Of a stretch of 64,000 nucleotides of DNA, positions 56,097 to 64,000 are shown in pieces (within the stretch, counting starts at the first letter, position 1; the number at the start of each line of letters is the position of its first letter). A model generated the notes under the pieces. It saw only the letters and a list, made by a program, of their open reading frames with translations, was not told where the DNA came from and searched no databases. Origin of the DNA: Sesamum alatum (Eukaryota; Streptophyta; Magnoliopsida; Lamiales; Pedaliaceae); contig JACGWO010000010.1 of NCBI GenBank assembly GCA_034509735.1, forward strand, positions 7,515,193-7,579,192, in the 5' to 3' direction. The position numbers and the translations under genes were made by a program.

Positions 56097-58850
56097 TAGG
56101 TCTTATTGAAGAAATATTTGTTCATATTACATATTAATATTTTAATCCCTAATGGAGGAGATTTTTTAAAGAATGGAACCGAACAAAAGTATGAATTACG
56201 TTGAAAATAGGGAATATTTCCAGACTCTGGAAATACATAAAAGGAATTTCTTCACGAAATTTCTCAAGAAAATTGATGCGTTGTTAGAACGAGTCAAGTA
56301 AGAGAAAAATGGGATTTTCTTACAAAAAAAAAGAGAGAAAGAGAAACAGGTGCGGAGCTACAGCGTCCGACAAGGACTACCTGCGGTGAGACGCCTACAA
56401 TCCACTGAGATTCATGGTAGATTACCATCAAGGGGAGATGGATCGGGTAAATTTTTGAAAACAATATAGTTCTTAGAATTATGATAAAATGAACTAATTG
56501 GAAACAACTCGAGTTGGATATATCAAAATTTTCTCAAGATTTAAGCGAGATCCAAAAGACAGTTCAAACTAAGGAAATAGATTGATCCACATACCTATGA
56601 AAATAGATCTCTTGAGCCAAAAATGGTTGAGTACCTAAAGATCCTCCCTGATCTACACAAGGATCTTACAAATCTGAGAGTCGAAGTCACAAATATGAAG
56701 AGAAATCAAATGAATACCGCTGAGATATCCAATTCCTACTAAGAACGTATCAGGGATGCCTTCACACTGATACCCCTTCTACATTAGAAGGGAAAGGTGA
56801 CGGAGATTCCAAGGCCAAAGATGCAGGAAGATCTAATCCTTGAAGTCATCAAATTCATAAGATAATGTAGATATCAAGGGTAGGTCTATCAAATCTGCAG
56901 GAGTTAGCATAATCCTTTTCTAGACAAGGATTTAGTCAATTCCAAACCAACAAAATCGCTCCAACACTGTCACCGTCAAAGGGAAGTATAGGTTCAAATG
57001 ATCCCCCATAGGATCATCCAATGAAAGAAGGTGCGAATGTCCACACCAACGCTACCCCATCATTCGTGGGAACTGGATTAAGAGAAAATCCACGAAAAAT
57101 ACTTGAAAATACACCATATGTTATCAAGTATCCGTTCAAAGTAACATGAAAAGACTTATTGGTAAGATAAAACGAACCCTCTCTATTGTGATAATAATAA
57201 CTTTCCAACCATTATAGAAGAATCAAGTGAGCAAAGGAAGAGGAAGAAGAAAAGCAATAACTCCTATTCCAAAAGTTTCAGAAAATCTTCTTTCCAAAAG
57301 AGATCATGGCGGTCCATATCTAAGCCAGATCATAGAAATTTAGACAGAAAACAAGATCAACAAGGGCTTCATCTCAATAAACTAAACGAACAGACGCGAG
57401 ATCCACAGGAAGAACCCCTACGTAAAGAAACTTCAGACGAGTCCCCATCAGAGCCAGTGAAAGTTTCAAAAATTGTAACTATTAGACATACAGAGTAGGG
57501 GTGGCAATATGGGTGGAAACCTATGGTTCCAACCCAACCCACCTAGTTTTGACTTGGGTTGGGTTTGATATTTTTTAATATAGGTCTAATATGGTTTTGT
57601 TTAAATAAATTTAAATAGATTATGGGTCCTATATGGGTTCTAATGGGTCCCAAATGGGTTCTTCATGTTTAGTTTTTTATTAGTCAATCAAAATTCATTT
57701 TAGTAATATAATAGAATTATGAAAGATATTAGTACAATTATAATCATGAGTTCATCATGGGTTCTATATAGGTTGGTGATGAGTTTTAGGTGGGTTGATG
57801 ATGGGTTTTAGGTGGGTTAGAGATGGGTCTTAAATAGGTCCAACCTCATAACTAAGTAATTCCATATATTCTAACTTCTTTCATATTTTTTATAAGAAAC
57901 AAATTTACCAAAACATTTTTAGTATGTTGTAATTTAACTTAGTTAATTTTTTTGCACCATGGGTCTTATATGGATTGGTGATGAGTTTTAAATGGGTTCA
58001 ACAATGATTTAATTGCTTAGATTCATTGTTGATTTAGTTGTACTATATATCACTAATTACTTCCCATTTTTAACTTTTCGCATTTTTTATGCAAAACAAT
58101 TTTTCCAAAATATATTTAGTAAAATAATATTTTTCAAATTAATGAGCAACAAAAGAAAAGTGAAGTATTTTATAAAATAGTCAAAATTTGAAATTCATAT
58201 GTTTTCATGTAAAGTTATTTTTATTTTTATTTTTATTTTGAATAAATTGACAGTATACAATTATATTATGAATTTCAATGAATACATCAAATATTAATAT
58301 CTAAGCATAATTTATAATGAATGAACATGTATGATCAATATAGAAAGATAACTATTATTATTACGATCGAAAGTCACAATTCAATTTTACAAACAATTAT
58401 GGAGAAATTGATTACATACTATCTATTTCATGATTTATTTTGAAAAATGTAGTATTTTTGTATACCTTACGAGTTTTTCATTTTATAGTTTAGCAAATAA
58501 ATCTTTAATATACATGGTTACTTTCCAGAAATAATACATAATACAAATTTAGTAGTATTATTTACAAGTTGTATTAAAAATATCATATCTTATTATTATT
58601 ATTATCTAAAATTCTATTTTATAAATGTTAAATATAAAAAATGGTTATATTGACCCGACCCGCTTAGAACCCATTGATTCGGACCCATATTTAACCCGAC
58701 CCATTTGGACCCAACCCAAACCCGACCCAACCCGCCCATTTGACACCCCTAATACAGAGCAAAAAGACATATATCACTAGATTGACCACAAAAACGTGGC
58801 GGCTGAGAAAAGTTCGATCCATTATACAAAACATATAATAGCATATAAGT
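56097..58850 (+). pseudogene. Decayed 5' coding region of a reverse-transcribing element, interrupted by a hAT element
   Basis: Downstream of the PBS, broken plus-strand frames suggest a charged, coiled-coil protein: KRNFFTKFLKKIDALLERVK near 56240, PKMVEYLKILPDLHKDLTNL near 56625, and a Lys/Arg/Ser-rich region (RKRKKKSNNSYSKSFRKSSF) near 57240 followed by a Glu/Pro-rich tail. Coding resumes after the hAT element (IRHTEQKDIYH across the junction). No protease, RT or known gag motif is visible, so gypsy, copia or pararetrovirus origin cannot be decided. Confidence 0.5.
57496..58751. mobile_element. Non-autonomous hAT element with an exact 8-bp TSD
   Basis: The ends are TAGGGGTGGCAATATGGG and, inverted, TAGGGGTGTCAAATGGGC. 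The identical octamer ATACAGAG flanks it at 57488-57495 and 58752-58759. The 1256-bp interior has GGGTTGG-type repeats near both ends (typical hAT subterminal motifs, for example GATGGGTTTTAGGTGGGTTR at 57790) and an AT-rich centre without coding capacity. Confidence 0.95.
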
Positions 58851-59915
58851 AATTATATTAAAAAAGATGCATCTAATAACATCTCTACCCCATAACATTT
58901 TGACCATGACAACGTACTGTAACTATCATAGCAAACATTTATCCAAATTAAAACCAACATTAAAATCTAAACCCAACACCAAATTTTACTCAAAAGGCCG
59001 AGGCAAAGACTAACACAACCATAACGTTAATAATTTTCACCAGAACTTTCTCTAATCGACAACATTAGAGTCGGATGAAATTTCTAAAATATCTTCTAAC
59101 TCAATGCGTTAATCAAACATTGATCATGAGCGACAGTCCACACCGATGTGTGTAAGAATTTATGCTGCCTTGGAGGAGAAGGTGTTGGGTTTGGAACATT
59201 TCCAGTTGGGGTTGGTGACAGCAACATGAACAAGAAAAGGATTTGCTCTAATCATTTTCAGCAGTACTAAAGTGAGTTTGCTAATCTATTCAAGAGGGTG
59301 GGTACAAGTGAAGAGTGAAGGAAAATGTATGAGGTTCTTAAAGAAGAAAACAATCGCAGGACAAGAAATAAAAGGACAATTTGTTTGTTAATGCACCATG
59401 AAGATATGGATGATCTTCATGATGCATGGAAGAGAATCATGGGAATCTTTAATCTCCCAAGGGAAAAAAATGGTAAGTTGAAGGGATAGAGGTGGGGGAA
59501 ATAAGGTCTGGCATGCAAGAGATCATCTTAAAATTAAATTGCCAGAAGGAAATTTTTTAGGCCAAGTTAGACAATAAGCTCTCCCAAATAATATATAGGG
59601 CAATATGTTACACAAATGCAAAATTTTCACATACGTTAAATTGTCCACATAAGTACAAACCTTCCGGGTAGCTGGCCAGGGATCGATGACATAACAATAA
59701 TAGCAAGTTACAAATTAATGACAGGATAATAACGTCCACATCTTCACAATTTACATTCAACGGGATATGATCCTCGTCATCTGTTACTTCTATCATATCT
59801 TGGTTGTCTATAAATGATCATTAATTGATCTCATATAGGATCAGCTTTATTGACGTACACCCACACAACACACTTTTTCTAAAAAAATAAACCAGAAACT
59901 TTTTAACCATAAATT
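58851..59915. other. Non-coding region left of the SANT-like ORF
   Basis: No confident gene. A plus-strand stretch near 59300-59480 translates to VLKEENNRRTRNKRTICL-like and HHEDMDDLHDAWKRIM, possibly a decayed protein, but no family is recognised. Confidence 0.4.
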
Positions 59916-60251
59916 TTACTTGTTTGGAATTAAATGGTGTAAAGGAAAGTAGTACCTCACAAGCTGCGTCCCAAATGCCTTGCTTGCTTCTTCCGTAATT
60001 GTATCGTACATAACATCAGAAAGAAACATCGCCCAAGGAAATTCAAGAAAGTGCTCGTACAGTCTCCTGACTTTATCTTCGAAGTAGCGGTAATCAAACG
60101 ACATTCCATAAACCTTGTTAACCTCTTGCATGGCAGATCGAATCAAGTAAGCAACTCGATAACCAGGTTTGGCTAGCCTGAGTTCGATCTGCTGGACGAG
60201 GACATCCGAGAATATTTTCTCCATATCTTTGGTCCAACTTGTGTTATACAA
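59916..60251 (-). pseudogene. Myb/SANT-like DNA-binding domain protein, probably transposon-derived
   Basis: The 111-residue frame begins MYNTSWTKDMEKIFSDVLVQ and continues SAMQEVNKVYGMSFDYRYFE and DKVRRLYEHFLEF. This fits the trihelix-like Myb/SANT-like domain (PF12776) found in PIF/Harbinger accessory proteins and their host relatives. The conserved opening Trp and the central F-x-K-V-x-x-L helix are present. There is no Harbinger nuclease nearby and no clear continuation, so it is either a fragment or a first exon. The name is by eye. Confidence 0.65.
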
Positions 60252-60992
60252 CGACAGTCATTGAAAATTATCTACATTCAAAGACTTTACAGAACGACAT
60301 TCATTGAAAATTATCTACATTCATAGACATTATTTCTTTTGGAAGAAAATGATATAATCATTGTCCAATATCGACTATATAAATAGAAAAATCCAACATG
60401 TTAAACAAACAAATTGTTCTCATCTCCAAGACTTGAATAAAGTTGTCCAAAAGACAATCATATCTTTATATAATTGAATTGTCAAGTCTACATTGGGTAA
60501 AATTGGGCTACATAAAATTCACATGCAAAGCCAACATGCATACAAACTCATGACTGCAAGTAACAAACTTGTAAGCAAGAAAGAAATATATTCCTTCGAA
60601 AGGGTATGAAGCAATTACATCAAAAGTAGTGCAATTTTTTAAGCTAAATATTACGAATCCTCAAGTTACATATGGTGAATCTGAATTGATAAGAATATGC
60701 TACTTAAGAAATACATACAAAACCAAACCAACCAGTCAAACACAAATGGGGGCAATGCTTCTATCAGCCTAACTCCTTAAATAAGGTAGAGTTATTTACA
60801 CATTGTTTAAAAAAATAATAGGTAACAAATAGGTGATTAAAACACATTCAAGTGCTACAATTATATAAATACTCTTCACTTTCTTTGCCTTACGTGATTC
60901 AACACATAGGCTTTGCACCTCCTCTAATTTTTTCTCATAAACATTGATCTTCTATAGTAGGTCGGGGATTACTACTAAACTTGCAGGCATAT
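60250..60992. other. Non-coding region with a short tandem duplication
   Basis: CATTGAAAATTATCTACATT occurs at 60259 and 60300 within a 41-bp tandem repeat. The rest is AT-rich without a recognisable gene. The possible promoter of the SANT-like ORF lies here. Confidence 0.5.
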
Positions 60993-63118
60993 TGTGACGC
61001 CCATAAATTTTTATACATAATTATGGGGTTAATTGATAATCATTAAAAAAAAATTTAGTTAATTAGTAGATATATTATAGATTAAATTATGATTATATTG
61101 AGACTTGAACGGTGTAATTGGAGCTTTACGAAAAAAAAAAATCTTGAGGTCAAATTATAAATTGAGGTATAAAATTGTAATTTTATTGAAGGCAATAAAA
61201 GAAATGATATATATATTAAAAAAAAAAGAATTATATATAAATTATAATAATCGCTAAAGTGGAGATACACTTTTAGGGGGGGGGCACGTGTATCTAAATT
61301 ATAACAAAGCACCCCACTTTTAATTTACATATATATATATATATATATAATAATGGACAAAAAGTTTATCCTAATTCCAATTAGCAGTAGAATTGAGCAT
61401 TTCGCCGGCTCCCGCGAAAGAGGTAATTAAGGCATATTTTAGAATTTCTAATTAATTGTATATTAATATTAAATAATTAGTGCATTTATTAAATGTTAAT
61501 TATACTATTCGATTTAGTGTTTAACCGGAAAATTTTATGAATTTGAGTATTTATAATTAGTGCCTGGTTAAATGTCTCAATTAAATTAGGGGTGTTATAA
61601 TTAATAGCTTAAACTGCTTAATTTACTAGATTTACTAATTTCTATAATTGATTGGCTTAGTTTAATCGGGTTGAAAAATTTATTTGAGAAATATTATAGA
61701 ATATATTTGAAAATGTTATATTTAGTAAAGATAAGTATATTTTGAGATAAATATAATTCAAGAATTGTTATTATGAATGGTAGTTATAATAGGATGGAGG
61801 GTTTAATGAAATATTGAGAGATTGGTGAAATATATATATATATATATAAATACTATTTAATATTTTATTTAGGAATTGACATTCTAGATATTAATTATAC
61901 GTATTATACCTTATGATAGGACACGGGGATAAAGTAGATGATCGTACGACTTCATATCAGCTAGCTAAATCTGTATAAGATCGAGGTAAGTAAATAATTA
62001 GTGCTGCTTATATATGTTCCTTTTTCCTGTTAGTGTTGTGTACGTAAATAATTAGTATTATTTGTATATGTTTCATTTCTTGATAATATTACTTTTATGT
62101 GAGCCTATGATTAATTCGTGCTTGACTAATCTATTTTGAACTGTACGAGTGGTTAATGATTACTTTGAAATGATTATGTCGTGAAAATGAAATGAGGAAG
62201 ATATGTCATTGGCTGTTTGATACCAGTGTTATGTGCTTGTACGTGAAAAATGCTGTTATGTGGTTTTATGTGGCTAGTTGGCTTACAAGAACGGTGATAT
62301 GTGGAATCGAGGGAGTGATGGAAATTGAATGTAATTATGATATGAATACCCCTTGATGTTGTTGAATAGCCTATATGGAAAAATGAAATGAAAAGAGCTA
62401 TGATGCGAAATGAAAAGAGCTATGATGCGAAATGAAAGAGCTATGATGCGAAATGAGATTGATGAGTCTGTGTAGCATGTCAAGGGGATTCATGTATATA
62501 TATGAATGAATAGTGAGGTTGAGTTGGTGGAGAAAAACACTATATCACCTTTTTGGTAAGCCAACTAGGAAAATATAAGTTTGATTGGTTATCGTGTTAT
62601 TAAATGACTACGTGGAGAAATAAAATGAAATGTGCTTGATTAAGTTGATTATATTATATACGTTGCTTGTCTTTGTCTTGTTGATATAATTGAGGTGCGT
62701 GTATAGTGGTACCGGTTATTTACTTATTGAGTTGCAGGCTCATCCCTCTGCTAATAATTTCAGGTGTAGATTTTGCTGTGCCTACTCACGACAGCTAGGT
62801 CCACATTTTGCATCCCAGTCAGGTCGGGCCAGTATGCAGTTTTCTCCTCCTTGTAAATAGAAATAGAAGTCTCATTTTGAATTAAAGGCGAGAATAGCAT
62901 GTGAACTAGTTATAATAGTCCCATTTTTGATGTACTTGATATATATGTATATATGATCTTGCGGATGAGATATTAAATATTCTTGTTGTGATGATGAGAC
63001 TATGTGTATATATACTCAACAGGGGCTACATTATGTGCCTAATTTTACATATAATTAGGGTACATTAAGTGTGATATTTAGGGAAGATATAGTCGTAGTG
63101 CCGTTAGAGGGTGCTACA
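60993..63118 (+). mobile_element. Solo LTR of a chromovirus with an exact 5-bp TSD
   Basis: Starts TGTGACGCCC and ends GGGTGCTACA. CATAT lies immediately on both sides (60988-60992 and 63119-63123). No internal retrotransposon sequence is attached. It shares terminal and internal wording with the 5' LTR at 34281-37409. Such structures arise by recombination between the two LTRs of a full element. The interior is AT-rich, with a GAAATGAAAAGAGCTATGAT tandem repeat at 62385-62450 and no coding sequence. Confidence 0.93.
62385..62450 (+). repeat. Short tandem repeat in the solo LTR
   Basis: Three head-to-tail copies of a 22-24 bp unit, GAGCTATGATGCGAAATGAA with small differences. Confidence 0.9.
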
Positions 63119-63237
63119 CATATATCGGGGGATCAATTCAGTGAAACGTGTTACAATATTGACCCTGTTGATAACCAAAAAATTAAGATAAACTAAATTC
63201 TGTTCGGTGAAATGTATACACCAACAAGTTGAGTTAA

Positions 63238-63541
63238 AATACACTAACGTTTGAGCCTGGGCACCTGTGGAACCTTCGTCGTAGATTTGAAGTCGTCCAT
63301 GACATGTTTGTAATTACATAACAATCACAATAACATAAATCTGGCATGGGCATTGCGAACTTATATATGCCAATGTCTGCTATTGCTTGAATACACTAAC
63401 GTTTGAGCCTGGGCACCTGCAGAACCTTCGTCGTAGGTTTGAAGTAGTCCATGATGTGTTTGTAACTACATAACAATCACAACAACATAAATCTGGCATG
63501 GGCATTGCGAACCCGTATATGCTAACGTCTGCTATTGCTTG
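63238..63541 (+). repeat. Tandem duplication of a 152-bp unit
   Basis: Two adjacent copies (63238-63389, 63390-63541) starting AATACACTAACGTTTGAGCC and ending GTCTGCTATTGCTTG. They differ by only about ten substitutions. No coding frame is seen in them or in the flanking sequence to 64000. Confidence 0.93.
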
Positions 63542-64000
63542 AATTAGCAATGTCTTGACTACTTGGTGACCTGCTATGATTTATAAACATATTCAAATGT
63601 GGCCCACATTTATAAGGACAATATAAGCAAAATACATTAATCCCGTTGTTTTATGGCATTAGTATCAAAATAGCACATATTATACAAAAAAATATCAAAT
63701 TAGTCGCAATTCCTTTGAAATTATAATCGAACCCATAAATTTTTCACTTCATCCCTTCGTAATAATACAACCCTCGTCACGTATACAATCATTACATACA
63801 CAAAAAAAGACAAAATACATCACGAAGTTATTGTTTAATGTTTGGGGGAAGAAGATTTTTTCTTTCGGGGGATCAACATCCAAATATCGTTATTCACTAT
63901 TTTCAAAAAACATCTAGAAATTCATCATACAATTATACTCAAAAGCATAATGGTAAATTATTAGAGCGAATGTTTACCTAGGAATAGTTTTGAATTTCAC
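63542..64000. other. AT-rich DNA at the right edge, no gene seen
   Basis: No open frame of note, no element ends. Confidence 0.5.

Overview
This is a 64 kb piece of plant nuclear DNA, almost certainly from a eudicot. The evidence is AT-rich intergenic sequence, GT-AG introns, plant retrotransposon lineages, a TNP2-type CACTA transposon, a MULE carrying a plant mobile domain, and one WEB-family gene. Only one ordinary host gene is recognisable, a WEB-family coiled-coil protein on the minus strand at 13458-14537. It carries an apparent 1-bp frameshift in its first exon. Nearly everything else is nested, decayed transposable elements. I cannot name the species.

Layout. 1-9289: a minus-strand Tat-like Ty3/gypsy element that runs off the left edge. 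It is split by a complete 5.9 kb chromovirus with two LTRs, PBS, PPT, a near-match target-site duplication (TSD) and a chromodomain (659-6544). 9290-18400: AT-rich DNA with a LINE-type RNase H relic, the WEB gene and two long-inverted-repeat MITEs, one of them holding further insertions. About 18400-34280: a plus-strand Tat-like gypsy element (LTR promoter, PBS at 19998, gag, protease, RT, RNase H, integrase, minisatellite, antisense extra ORF). Its gag is split by a 4.9 kb block containing a MULE with an exact 9-bp TSD (21122-24701), and its integrase by an LTR-like block. 34281-39280: 5' LTR, PBS and decayed pol of a plus-strand chromovirus, with a MITE inside the LTR. 40529-45740: a gypsy integrase tail and a decayed Ty1/copia element, both minus strand. 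46636-55446: a CACTA element with both ends, a GTC TSD, TNP2 and Transposase_24 genes, and three arrays of the TAGGAACGGT motif. 55447-60990: a PBS-bearing reverse-transcribing element relic hit by a hAT element with an exact 8-bp TSD, then a Myb/SANT-like ORF. 60993-63118: a solo LTR with an exact 5-bp TSD, related to the LTR at 34281. The right end holds a 152-bp tandem duplication.

The window is best read as a stack of insertions whose order can be reconstructed from TSDs. No clearly new biological system is evident. The most unusual items are the CACTA element's internal third array abutting a truncated TNP2 gene, and the MULE in which mudrA and a PMD gene converge on a single truncation junction. 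No tRNA, rRNA or CRISPR feature was seen. All boundaries and domain calls were made by eye.
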